A DNA stretch of 64,000 nucleotides from assembly GCA_947623455.1 (NCBI GenBank), contig OX392532.1, forward strand, positions 6,146,001 to 6,210,000. The letters run 5' to 3'. Shown piece by piece: positions 1-15,200 of the stretch. Origin of the DNA: Mimachlamys varia (taxonomy: Eukaryota > Mollusca > Bivalvia > Pectinida > Pectinidae). Position 1 is the first letter of the stretch. Every line of letters starts with the position of its first letter. Below the pieces are notes generated by a model, which worked only from the letters and a program-made list of their open reading frames with translations, was not told the DNA's origin and ran no database searches. A program made the position numbers and the translations under genes.

Positions 1-214
1 GATACCAACAATAAGGCCAGCACCGATGCCGCCAGCTGGTGTAACCTCAGTAATGGCCAGCTGGTTACATCGCGTCCCCTTCCAGCCCTCAGGACAGTAG
101 CAGATGAAGGTACCATTTCCATTTTGACAGGTGGCGGAACCAAGACACGGGTTATCTTTACAGTAGTTGATAGCTACACATTCATTGTTGACCTCCTCCT
201 TCCCGACCGGACAT
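1..214 (-). CDS. CadN: CadN exon, last EGF module and start of transmembrane segment (cut by window start)
   Basis: Encodes CPVGKEEVNNECVA, then EGF YCKDNPCLGSATCQNGNGTF and CYCPEGWKGTRCN. After a short juxtamembrane stretch, GGIGAGLIVGI begins the transmembrane helix exactly at the window edge. Acceptor GTATTACAG. The rest of the helix and the catenin-binding tail lie before position 1. Confidence 0.95.
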
Positions 215-3200
215 CTGTAATACAAGGACCACAAACACCTCATAAAAATAACATCCTTACAATATAAACATCTATCACATCCTTAAAATATAAATACCTA
301 TCAATACCTTACAATATAAATATCTATCACATCCTTAAAATATAAATACCTATCAATACCTTACAATATAAACATCTATCACATCCTTAAAATATAAATA
401 CCTATCAATACCTTACAATATAAATATCTATCACATCCTTACAATATAAATACCTATCAATACCTTACAATATAAATACCTATCACATCCTTACAATATA
501 AATATCTATCACATCCTTACAATATAAATATCTATCACATCCTTACAATATAAACATCTATCACATCCTTACACTATAAACATCTATCACATCCTTAAAA
601 TATAAATATCTATCACATCCTTACAATATAAATATCTATCACATCCTTACAATATAAATATCTATCACATCCTTACAATATAAATATCTATCACATCCTT
701 ACAATATAAATACCTATCAATACCTAACAATATAAATACCTATCAATACCTTACAATATAAATACCTATCACATCCTTACAATATAAACATCTATCACAT
801 CCTTACAATATAAATATCTATCACATCCTTACAATATAAATATCTATCAATACCTTACAATATAAATACCTATCAATACCTTACAATATAAATACCTATC
901 ACATCCTTACAATATAAACATCTATCGCATCCTTACAATATAAACATCTATCACATCCTTACAATATAAACATCTATCACATCCTTACAATATAAACATC
1001 TATCGCATCCTTACAATATAAACATCTATCACATCCTAACAATATAAACATCTATCACATCCTTACAATATAAACATCTATCGCATCCTTACAATATAAA
1101 CATCTATCACATCCTTACAATATAAACATCTATCACATCCTTACAATATAAACATCTATCACATCCTTACAATATAAACATCTATCACATCCTTACAATA
1201 TAAATATCTATCACATCCTTACAATATAAACATCTATCACATCCTTACAATATAAATATCTATCACATCCTTACAATATAAATACCTATCAATACCTTAC
1301 AATATAAACATCTATCACATCCTTACAATATAAACATCTATCGCATCCTTACAATATAAATACCTATCACATCCTTACAATATAAATATCTATCACATCC
1401 TTACAATATAAATATCTATCACATCCTTACAATATAAACATCTATCACATCCTTACAATATAAATATCTATCACATCCTTACAATACAAATACCTATCAA
1501 TACCTTACAATATAAACATCTATCACATCCTTACAATATCAATATCTATCGCATCCTTACAATATAAATACCTATCACATCCTTACAATATAAACATCTA
1601 TCACATTCTTACAATATAAATACCTATCACATCCTTACAATATAAACATCTATCACATCCTTACAATATAAACATCTATCACATCCTTACAATATAAATA
1701 CCCATCACATCCTTACAATATAAATATCTATCACATCCTTACAATATAAACATCTATCACATCCTTACAATATAAACATCTATCACATCCTTACAATATA
1801 AATACCTATCACATCCTTACAATATAAATACCTATCACATCCTTACAATATAAATACCTATCACATCCTTACAATATAAACATCTATCACATCCTTACAA
1901 TATAAACATCTATCACATCCTTACAATATAAATACCTATCACATCCTTACAATATAAATACCTATCACATCCTTACAATATAAATATCTATCACATCCTT
2001 ACAATATAAATATCTATCACATCCTTACAATATAAATACCTATCACATCCTTACAATATAAACATCTATCAATACCTTACAATATAAATACCTATCACAT
2101 CCTTACAATATAAACATCTATCACATCCTTACAATATAAACATCTATCACATCCTTACAATATAAATACCTATCACATCCTTACAATATAAACATCTATC
2201 ACATCCTTACAATATAAACATCTATCACATCCTTACAATATAAATACCTATCACATCCTTACAATATAAATATCTATCACATCCTTACAATATAAACATC
2301 TATCACATCCTTACAATATAAATATCTATCAATACCTTACAATATAAATACCTATCACATCCTTACAATATAAACATCTATCAATACCTTACAATATAAA
2401 TATCTATCACATCCTTACAATATAAACATCTATCACATCCTTACAATATAAATACCTATCACATCCTTACAATATAAACATCTATCAATACCTTACAATA
2501 TAAATACCTATCACATCCTTACAATATAAATATCTATCACATCCTTACAATATAAATACCTATCACATCCTTACAATATAAATACCTATCACATCCTTAC
2601 AATATAAATACCTATCACATCCTTACAATATAAATACCTATCACATCCTTACAATATAAACATCTATCACATCCTTACAATATAAATACCTATCACATCC
2701 TTACAATATAAATACCTATCACATCCTTACAATATAAATACCTATCACATCCTTACAATATAAACATCTATCACATCCTTACAATATAAACATCTATCAC
2801 ATCCTTACAATATAAACATCTATCGCATCCTTACAATATAAATACCTATCACATCCTTACAATATAAACATCTATCACATCCTTACAATATAAACATCTA
2901 TCACATCCTTACAATATAAACATCTATCACATCCTTACAATATAAACATCTATCACATCCTTACAATATAAATACCTATCAATACCTTACAATATAAACA
3001 TCTATCACATCCTTACAATATAAACATCTATCACATCCTTACAATATAAACATCTATCACATCCTTACAATATAAACATCTATCACATCCTTACAATATA
3101 AATACCTATCACATCCTTACAATATAAACATCTATCACATCCTTACAATATAAACATCTATCACATCCTTACAATATAAATATCTATCACATCCTAACAA

Positions 3201-6200
3201 TATAAATATCTATCACATCCTTACAATATAAACATCTATCACATCCTTACAATATAAATACCTATCACATCCTTACAATATAATTACCTATCAATACCTT
3301 ACAATATAAACATCTATCACATCCTTACAATATAAATACCTATCACATCCTTACAATATAAATACCTATCACATCCTTACAATATCAGTTGATTTACTGA
3401 TCACAAATGATACTGAAGGATCCCTACACTACAGTGGGTGTTCTATACATACAGTTACTTCCCCTTAACTAAATGCATCGATCAGTAGCACAGTTCTGTT
3501 TGGCCAGGAGATTTGACCGTTGACACTTTTGCTCAGTTGGTTTGAGTGATAGTACAATCTGATGTCTTGTTTCTCGTCTAGCCTTGCTAAATTGTTCCAC
3601 TTAGAACAATTATTGCATTTAGAAAAGCCAGTGATCAAATATAGGTAAACAGGTATATACCCTGTGTTATAATTCACTATTCTATGTTTACAAGCCCAAA
3701 GTACTTACACACATGTGTATGCTTCCCACAATCCCTTGCAGACATAGCCAATAGGACAAGTCACGCCCACACAGTCATTCCGAACACAATTAGTTTGAAC
3801 AGATGTTCGCTTGGCAAGTTTTATATTTGTGTTAGAGTTGGACTCTTGAGTTGTCATAGGAAACCATGCCATCTCCAGGCGGACGTCATTGTAACAGGCT
3901 ACAACACAAATTTAACATCAATATCAGGTGACAAGTATTTCCTACACCATCATTGGTTGGATCATATCACATGAAGGTCAGTGATTGGTTACATTAAAAA
4001 CCTGTCTTACTTTATTTTTAAAAAGATAAGGTTAATATTTACATGATTTCAAAAGTCTCATATTTAGCATATTACACTGAAATAATCTACAAGTTAATGT
4101 TATACTAATCACCATTAATAATCTAGAATAGATTTAACAGCTAAAGCATAGACATATCAATGACATAAATTGGAGTAATATAAATATTTCTGAAGTCTGC
4201 ATGATATAAAAATTCTCCCAAAAGAAGAGTTATTACTCACAGCTGTTGAAGTCCAAGCTACCAAACATTCCAGTCGTGGCCGAGCTGTCTGTATAAGTCA
4301 CTTCAGCTCCAGCATAGATCTGCCTTTGTAACAAAGTTATCTCCCCTTGACCATTTGCTGGCCCATGTGTTGTGACATAGTACGGTCCCTCCCCTCCATC
4401 CATTGTCATCACGAAGCTCTTGCTGATACGGACAATGGTCACTGTATGCCACTGACCGTCACTAGCTCTCACACCCGGCATGGCCAGAGATCCCTGGTCA
4501 CCGCCGAGGTTATAATCCAATACCAACTCGTTATTCATGATCTGTGGATTTCAAAGATATAAATCTAAACAATGAATCACAAACAATACCACTTCTTTTC
4601 TCATTAAAAACCATCTATTTAAGAACTTTCTTGCCTTGATAACAGTACCTAACTACATATCACACTTGCATAATTTATTTTCTACAAATGAATATCGATC
4701 ATTAGTTAATTTAAAGAGAAATATTGAGCAAAATCAAGGTTATACTTTCCTTGAAGCATCTTGTTCCTGAAATAAAAAGCATCAAGGAAAAGGACTTTAT
4801 TTTGGTCAATATGTCTATCTGAATTGGCCAAGGTTAAGATATAATTTACTTCCATGGTATTTTGAGCACTGGCAAGACCTGGACCCGATTTCATAAACAT
4901 TCCTTATCTTAAGGAAATCCCTTAACTAAAATTCTCCCCAGGAAAGCATTACAGAAGTTAAAGGAAGTTCCTTAACTTCAGATTTTCTCCTCAGTTTCTG
5001 TTATGATTTGCTTTGGATAATTTTAAGTTAAGGAATTTTCTTAAGCTAAGGAACGTTTATGAAATTGGGGCCTGAATCTCAGGACTGTTTATCGCCTGTT
5101 GTATGAAGTACTTAGTGGGTTAACTTCTCAACTCAAAAAAACCTTCTGACAACATTTTATTTCACTTACCTGTAACCTGATAAACTTGCCAGTATCAGAG
5201 GAGGACAGATGGAAGAGGACGCCAGCCTGATCTCTCGACCGGTACATCAGCTTGAGCTCCGTCTCTGTGGCCAACAGCCCATCAACAAACGAGCTCACCA
5301 ACGTCCATTCCATAAAACTATTGACACCGAAATCAACAATGGTGGTGGCTGAAACAAAAATTACTTGCTGATTGAGAAAAAGTATTTAGTTTCAACAAAA
5401 CTTAAAACTTACAGCTTAATATATAGCTATAATAGTAATGTAGAACAAGAAAAGAGAAAAAAATTACAAGATAATCAAAAACACTGGTTATACCAATGAA
5501 TTAAGTGCCAGTAGAAAAGAATTTTCACTTCATAACCTTAGCAAAGAAATCCAATCTCATCTTTCTACATTAGAAGGTTTAAATAATAACAAATAATTTA
5601 TATTTCTTATTTCACTCCGTCAGCAGATTCTACAGCGTGAGAAATGTTCCTGTTTGTGACATTATATCATTGTTTTCTTCACTTTAGTGTGATGCAAGAA
5701 CCTTCCTCGACTCCTGTATTGCCCTACACATTTCTATACTTACACATGATTGCATGAGAGATCAGGTGAAATTCATACTTACAAACTTTTAGAAATGTCC
5801 ATGGGGGAGAAAAGAGTGCATTGCAAATTTTCAACTCGAATCTACATGTTTGTCGCGAAACCGGTAGCTATCTATGAATCATGATATATATATATAAATA
5901 TAATCAAGAGAATAATCTATTAGCAAACTATAGCTTAATAGCACTTTATTTTTATAGTCAACTTTTTCAACTCATACATGCCTCAAGCAATATCTGATGC
6001 TTACGCTCCTTAGATGTACCAAAACATAAATACATTTTTATTTGAAAAATAATATTTTAAATTGTTAGCATTACATATTTACAAACTAGGAGGAAAGCAC
6101 AATATGATATAATCACATTTACTTGAGATAAAATGTTCAAATCAATTTACATTGGAAATATTATAAAACTATAAAAGACACTTTTGTCAGTAAATTTAAC

Positions 6201-9200
6201 AAATCCGAATTTGTATTCCGCTTTCCGTTTTGTACCTTATGTAATCCAAGATGGCGACCATCAGTGAGTACACACGTTTTTTGCTAACAAATCTACAAAT
6301 TCCTTAGATTACAATTACCCCTACTGGAAAAAGTAGTTGTGTAGAATGTTTAAACTATTCTCCAACAATTTTTTTATTTGCAACAAAAGCAAGATGTTTA
6401 AATGTTATAGAGTTAGAGACATGGAACTCTTTAGTGTTACCTGTTTCACAGTTACTGCCTCGGTAGCCCGCGTCACAGATACACTCTGTAGTCTTGGGGG
6501 TAGTGGAAATATCCTTGACTCGACACTCGCCATGGTCACCACATTTATTACCACACGCCTGGTCTTCCTCCGGACAGCTGTCCGTGGTCCCCGGGTAAAT
6601 ACCCCCAGTGTGAAGGTCGTACAGCTGTACAAATACAGCAGTCAAGGTCATAGACTACCCAAACAAAGCACAACATAACGAAAGAAAATGCCTTCAATAA
6701 ACTATTTCTCAAATGGGAGATCAAGAACAGCAGTTTTTTCCAGATGTATGATTCTGGAAGTTCCATTGTAATTCAAATTTGACATTGCACTGTGATTGCT
6801 TTCTACTTTCAGAATGACAGAGAAATCAGACAGTTTTTCATAGGAAACATTCACATGTGACAGCTCCAAAGGAATTTTACTTGACAGCGAATTCAGCGAA
6901 ATTAAATCCCCCCCAAAAAAGCAGCTATACAGTAGCTGATGTAACAGTAACTATACAGTAGCTGATGTAACAGTAACTGATCCGAATAAAAGTCATGCTC
7001 AGTGTGAATAGAAATATAAAATATTTCATTTAAATATATCATTCTAAAAGTTCATTGAATATATCCTAAACACTTGTAGGATAATTATAGGAGAATGATT
7101 TGGTCGCATGTATATCTACCTCTCCCTTATGTCGTAGGTTTCTCATACAGCCAGTAAACTTTGTCTCGATGACTCCAGCTGGTGTGGTGACAGTAGAGGG
7201 AGATAACCCACCCATCTGTAGAGGGGTGTTGACATTGAGGTACATGTGTGTACTCTTGGTGTATCCCGACAACTCACAGCTACTTCGGTCTCCTGCCGAG
7301 GCCGACCGACACCCATCCACGATCAAAGTGAACATCTACAAACATGCAACATTGTCAGGGTAATCTTCCATACATATTTATACATAAAGTCTACTGTGTG
7401 TGATCTTCTTCTATACATATTTATACATAAAGTCTTTGGTCAGTTATCTTCTATAAATTTTTGTATATAAAGACTCCTGTCAGTGATATTTATACATTAG
7501 TCTACTGTTCATGATGTTCTATAAATATATCTATCTATATTCAAGTCTGCTGTTTGTAATAATTCATAAATATTTAATATTAATTTTTTATCTAAAGTTC
7601 ATTATTATACAATTACTGCCCTTGAGGGAAGGCCACATGATTCTTTGTTACCCATGATTATAATCAAATTAAATAATAAATTATTGTGTACCTTTCCCTC
7701 CTTGATGATGTCAATACGATGCCACTGGCCATCGTTGAGTGTACTGACTCCCGTTCCACTGAGGTACAAGGTCAGAGCACCTGTTCCAAGGTCAACTTTG
7801 AGTTCAGGATAGCCATTTCTGAGCTGAAGGACCAGGTAGTCTGTAGGATCAGTGTAGGACAGATCTGTAAGAGGGCCGTTGTATAAGACAATTCCATTGG
7901 CATTCTCTGTGATGAACTCAATGCTTGTCCCCCAGCTGATGCATTGCTCCAGTGGTTTAAACAGAGCATATCCATTTCCTGTAAAACCTTTCTTGGTGTT
8001 CTGGCATCTTGGACCGTCAAAAGAAGTTGTACATACACACCTAGAATAACACAAGACATTGAATTGAACTGGTCCCCATAACCTACCACTGGAATACAGA
8101 TTGTTGAGTTGATTGATTTTTTTTTTTAATTTTATGAAATTTTGTTAAACTGAACATGGCACTGAACACTGTTAATAATACAACCAACAGAACAGGCAGC
8201 TTATCCTACTTCACTTAGTCATCTTATCTTACTACACTTGGTCATCTTATCTTACTACACTTGGTCATCTTATCTTACTACACTGTCATCTTATCTTACT
8301 ACACTTAGTCATCTTATCTTACTACACTTAGTCATCTTATCTTATTACACTTGGTCATCTTATCTTATTACACAGTCATATTATCTTACTACACAGTCAT
8401 CTTATCTTACTACACTTAGTCATCTTATCTTACTACACTTAGTCATCTTATCTTACTACACTTAGTCATCTTATCTTACTACACAGTCATCTTATCTTAC
8501 TACACTTAGTCATCTTATCTTACTACACTTAGTCATCTTATCTTACTACACTTAGTCATCTTATTTTACTACAGTCATCTTATCTTACAACACTTAGTCA
8601 TCTTATCTTACTACACTTAGTCATCTTATCTTACAACACTTAGTCATCTTATCTTACTACACTTAGTCTTCTTATCTTACTACACTTAGTCATCTTATCT
8701 TACTACACTTAGTCATCTTATCTTACTACACTTAGTCTTCTTATCTTACTACACTTAGTCATCTTATCTTACTACACTTAGTCATCTTATTTTACTACAG
8801 TCATCTTATCTTACAACACTTAGTCATCTTATCTTACTACACTTAGTCATCTTATCTTACAACACTTAGTCATCTTATCTTACTACACTTAGTCTTCTTA
8901 TCTTACTACACTTAGTCAGCTTATCTTACTACACTTAGTCATCTTATCTTACTACACTTAGTCATCTTATCTTACTACACTTAGTCATCTTATCTTACTA
9001 CACTTAGTCATCTTATCTTACTACACTTAGTCATATTATCTTACTACACAGTCATCTTATCTTACTACACTTAGTCATCTTATTTTACTACAGTCATCTT
9101 ATCTTACTACACTTAGTCATCTTATCTTACTACACTTAGTCATCTTATTTTACTACAGTCATCTTATCTTACTACACTTAGTCATCTTATCTTACTACAC

Positions 9201-12200
9201 TTAGTCATCTTATCTTACTTCACTTAGTCTTCTTATCTTACTACACTTAGTCATCTTATCTTACTACACTTAGTCAGCTTATCTTACTTCACTTAGTCTT
9301 CTTATCTTACTACACAGTCATCTTATCTTACCACACTTAGTCATCTTATCTCACTACACTTAGTCAGCTTATCTTACTACACTTAGTCAGCTTATCTTAC
9401 TTCACTTAGTCTTCTTATCTTACTACACAGTCATCTTATCTTACCACACTTAGTCATCTTATCTCACTACACTTAGTCAGCTTATCTTACTTCACTTAGT
9501 CTTTTTATCTTACTACACTTAGTCTTCTTACCTTAATACACTTAGTCATCTTATCTTACTACAGTCATCTTATCTTACCACACTTAGTCATCTTATCTTA
9601 CTACACATAGTCATATTATCTTACTACACTTAGTCATCTTATCTTATTACACTTAGTCATCTTATCTTACTACACTTTGTCATCTTATCTTACTACACTT
9701 AGTCAGCTTATCTTACTACACTTAGTCTTCTTATCTTACTACACTTAGTCATCTTATCTTACTACACTTAGTCATCTTATCTTACTACACTTAGTCAGCT
9801 TATCTTACTACACTTAGTCATCTTATCTTACTACACTTAGTCATCTTATTTTACTACAGTCATCTTATCTTACTACACTTAGTCATCTTATCTTACTACA
9901 CTTAGTCATCTTATCTTACTTCACTTAGTCTTCTTATCTTACTACACTTAGTCATCTTATCTTACTACACTTAGTCAGCTTATCTTACTTCACTTAGTCT
10001 TCTTATCTTACTACACAGTCATCTTATCTTACCACACTTAGTCATCTTATCTCACTACACTTAGTCAGCTTATCTTACTTCACTTAGTCTTCTTATCTTA
10101 CTACACTTAGTCTTCTTACCTTACTACACTTAGTCATCTTATCTTACTACACTTTGTCATCTTATCTTACTACACTTTGTCAGCTTATCTTACTACACTT
10201 TGTCATCTTATCTTACTACACTTAGTCAGCTTATCTTACTACACTTAGTCTTCTTATCTTACTACACTTAGTCATCTTATCTTACTACACTTAGTCAGCT
10301 TATCTTACTACACTTAGTCATCTTATCTTACAACAATTAGTCATCTTACCTTACTACACTTAGTCATATTATCTTACTACACAATCAGCTTATCTTACTA
10401 CACATTCATCTTATCTTTCTACACTTAGTCATATTATTAGTTCAGACACAGACAATTTCCAACACTCAATAAATTGTAATTTCTCTTGTGAAAGTTTGAG
10501 ATGGTTAAGATAATAACATACGAGAGTAGTCCGTAGTCATCTTTGACACATTGGCCATCATTGAAGCAGTAGTCGGGTGTACACTCCGTCTGACTGACGG
10601 GAACACGACAGCCACACTGGGGTGTTACCCCGGATATCACGCCAACTTTGGTGTCTGTGCCTGCATTGACCACGTTAGGGGCGTCCTCCACCACTAGTTT
10701 ATCCCAGCAGCCTCCTTCACAGGACTCTTTGAGACAATCCGACACTCCCACCATTTCCACCTTACCACCGGAGGCAGTCTCAAACTGTGGAACATGTAAG
10801 ATATTAAACAAGACTATCCTGAACTCAATACATTTCTGTAAGCTTATCATTTATCTGAAGTTCAGTCATGGATATCAATGAAAAAGATAGAAAATATCAT
10901 TAGTATGTATACATGCATGTCTAACTACAGTAAAGCTATTTTAAATGTTGTGTATAGTCAAAACTTGGTAGAAAAATCCTTAAAATTTATTATCAGTGTT
11001 GTTATGAAGAGCATGTTTTATAGAATATGTTGGTTGTGACGCCATGTAATTACCTCGTTCTTATTGGCAGTGACAATTCCATTGAGGCGTGCACTTGTAT
11101 AGTACGGAGATCCGTGGGCAGCAAAACGTACTTCCAACATGGGTGGCTCACTGTCAACTTTATCAACTATAGTCACTATTTGTACATTTTCCTCGGGTTT
11201 ACCCAGCTTTTCCGATAATAATGTACGAACTTTCTTGTAATTACTATCGCCATCTGAGGAACTGATAAATTCCTTGGACGTGATTCCTGAAAAAGAAAAA
11301 TTGAAGAAATGTCACACAACGAATGTTAAAAAGGAGCTGCTCCAGGTCTCACATTTGTATAATGAAAAATATTCTATATTTCAGGGATAACACACAATCA
11401 TATAATATTTTCATACCTCACATATGTTAAGGGATTAACACCTATACACCATAAGGAATTCCTTAATTAAGGTGTGATTAATCTTGGCAAGAGCTGTGAA
11501 CCTACCACTGAGCCTAACAGATCCGGCCCTGTAGGGCGCCTCCTCGTCCAGCTCCTGCTGTGTTAGTGTCACCGTAGTTGTGGAGGTGACTGACTGTACA
11601 CTGCCGCCAATCTTCACCCCAGAGTCCACCACTCTCACTTTGAAATCAAATGCTTCGTAGGGCAGATTTGACAGCATCTCAATATCACCATTTGTTTCCA
11701 CACTGTAACAGAGAAATAAAAGTGTCATGTCTTTACTTTAACCTTGATTAAACAGCAACCTGTACTGAGCAGCCTACATTTCTGATCTCAAACAAATAAA
11801 CCCTAAACACTGGTTGAATTATTTCTAATCTTAAAGGCCCAATATACTAAACTTTCGGAGAAAATCAAGCCTACAACTTATTATATTTATAGATTTAGTT
11901 AAGATTAACTGATATTAGCAATATTCAAGATGAATTCTTATGCGGTTACCGGTACAGCAGCAGTTGAAATTATGTATATTGGGGCTTTAAAACAGTTGTG
12001 GGATCACATAACGTTACACCATGTACATGTGTGCACGCTATCGTTGGTGTGTTGTGCAGTCACAGAACTGTTACAAGAAAACATTTATAATATCTTGTAT
12101 CTAAGCATTTCTCTCAAAGTACAGTTCCTAGTTACACCTTTTTGACTGAAAGATGAATAGAAAACATACAGCTTGACAATTTCAGTATGAGGGACATTTG

Positions 12201-15200
12201 TCACTGGCAGGATATACCTATCTACAACTACCTCAGAGTAAAATTCTGTCAGACTAGATTGAGGTTATTAAAGTTTGTCCACTGTAGCCTTCAAGGCAAT
12301 ATATCTAGTGTAGACTTAATGTCAGTATCCCAGAGCTTGAGCTCTGCCTAGCTGTGTAGATTTATGAAGGGTAATGTTACTTAGGGAATTAATGTAGACA
12401 GACAAATATATATGTAATCTACATATCTCACCACATCCCAAAGAACAACACGTGTCCTTTCAAACATGACGCTAAATTTTTGTTCTTTACAACACTTACC
12501 TGACAAAGGAATCAGTGTAATCTGATATTTTGGTAAACGTCTTAGTAGCCCGATCTTCATCTCCGTCAAGATCGTTAAAACCTACACGGCCAATGATCAC
12601 GTTCTTGAAGAGACCTACAACATTAAATATATACTGAATAAACATGATAACAGAAATATTTGCATAATTTAAATATCAATCAAATAACAGAGATGAATTG
12701 GGTTTGATTGTGTATGACTTATTATGGTCATTTAAGGACATGCCAAGTTTAAGTGGGGGAGGAAAGTTCACGGATAAAAAACACCAAACAACGACTAGTA
12801 CCAGGCAGCTGTCCCTGTAGGCCTTGAAACCGAGACCGAGAGATTGATAACTAGTGGTAGCAGAATGTAAGACACCTTAACTTGTTGCCCACCATGCATA
12901 TGGCCCCCTTACAGAAAAGAATGCGATCGAAAAAAGAAAATGTGGGGTTGGGATCATTACAAGTAATTCAGTATACTGTGTGACGTAAACTTTTCACCAT
13001 TGAAATATTAACTCCTTAATATGCCAATAAACATCTACTGTAAAAGTTGATGTGTGTGTAATTTTTCGCTTATTCAACCTAAATTTTGTGCGTTGTTAAC
13101 CAAACTGTTTTGTTCGGTTTACATTTAATACTATTTTAACACTGTAATGTCTGCGTACTCAGTAGTGTTTATATGTTCACAGCGATTTAATGCAAGCAAA
13201 ATAAGCAAACATTTCCATGTCGCATAAAAATTCACCTTTACAGTATGTGGACCAAGCATCAATTTCCCACATATCATTGGATGTTATACCTTGTGTATAG
13301 ACATGGTAGATAACATGGATGTTATACCTTGTGTACAGACATGGTAGATAACATGGATGTTATATATTGTGTACAGATATTGTAGTTTTATTTACCTTTG
13401 TAGTTGTAAACAAATACAGACTGCTGTGCATTAGTGTTAATGTTGTCGTTTTCATCCTCGATTAGGATTGTAAGGGTGCTGGTCGCAGATACGCTCGCTC
13501 TGTCCTTGATCACAACATTGACGAGATACTGGCTGGCTTCTTCACGGTCCAGCGGCTTCAGAGAGCTCACTGACAGAGCCTGGCCACCCGCAGACGCATC
13601 TGAAATACAGTAACAGCATCAATAGATGTTAACATAGCGAGTCACTAAATGTTGCCGACTGTTATTTATATATACAAGTTATTTTGTAAAACAGCTAGTT
13701 GTGATCAGTCTGAAACTACAAATAGGGATGTTCTGGAACTACAAATAGGGATGTTCTGGAACTACAAATAGGGATGTTCTGGAGCTACACATAGGGATGT
13801 TCTGGAACTACAAATTAAGGGATGTTCTGGAACTACAAATAGGGATGTTCTGGAACTACAAATAGGGATGTTCTGGAACTACAAATAGGGATGTTCTTGA
13901 ACTACAAATAGGGATGTTCTGGAACTACAAATAGGGATGTTCTGGAACTACAAATTAAGGGATGTTCTGGAACTACAAATAGGGATGTTCTGGAACTACA
14001 AATAGGGATGTTCTGGAACTACAAATAGGGATGCTCTGGAACTACAAATAAGGATGTTCTGGAACTACAAATAGGGATGTTCTGGAACTACAAATAGGGA
14101 TGTTCTGGAACTACAAATAGGGATGTTCTGGAACTACAAATAGGGATGTTCTGGAACTACAAATAGAGATGTTCTGGAACTACAATTTAATAGGGATGTT
14201 CTAATTCTGGAACTACGTGTACAAATAGGATTGTTCATGAACTTTAAAAAGGAATGTTAATTCATGAACTACAAATACAGATTTTCAGGAACTACAAATA
14301 GGAATGTGAAATCATGGATATCGTTCATCAACAAGACCATATAATTACCTTAGGGATACTAAATACTGAAATTGTTTTGAGGTTTAAATCCCTTCACCCA
14401 TACAGGAATAGTGTTTTAAAGGTCACCCCTAATTTTACCTTCTTCATTAACCCCTTCTGTCCTGGGAATACTGTTATCTACACTGGGCCCTGCCATATTG
14501 TCCCTCTCTTTAATTTACCTGGTTCATACAAACTTGTATTCATGCTCAATTATCTAGGCCCTGAGTTTGTTATATGCAAACTATTCTGAAGCATAAGTCC
14601 CATTATCCTCCAGTACTTCAGAACTAGCATGTTCCATGAGAGAGGAATTAGGGGGTGGGTTAAGACTTTTAATCTCACAAAATTTAAATTGCTTTGCCTA
14701 TAGAAGCGCTATTTACCAGAATTAGTCAAAATCCCTTCTATATCCCCATGGACTAGGAATTTCTTAACCATTATCTTAAAAACAGTGACGACAGATTGAT
14801 AAATGGCTATAAAGCTGAATGGATGTAGCCTCCCGCCATCCATTCAGCTGTGAATGGTATTATTCCATGGCTCATCTGGCCAGGTGAGTTAAAACAAACA
14901 AATATAAAAAATAGAAGACTTACCAACAGCTTGTATATCAAATTCAAATTTGCCGCAGACAGTTGGGGAATTGGAGTCACACAAGACTGGGTTGAAACTA
15001 AATGGTGGGCCATTCTCTGCACTGTCTGGATCCTCAGCATAAAGTGTCACAAAGTTTGCCCGGGCGGCAACATTCTCCTTTATAGACACTTGGTTTACCT
15101 TGAGACTAGGTCCGTTATCATTGACATCCTCCAGGAAGATGGGGATGATGACACTCCCTGTCTGGGGAGGAGAACCTACAACAGAACACATAAACATATA

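Noticed and set aside
8203..10436. CRISPR-like array
   Set aside because: Units are contiguous with no spacers and the context is a eukaryotic intron; it is a minisatellite.
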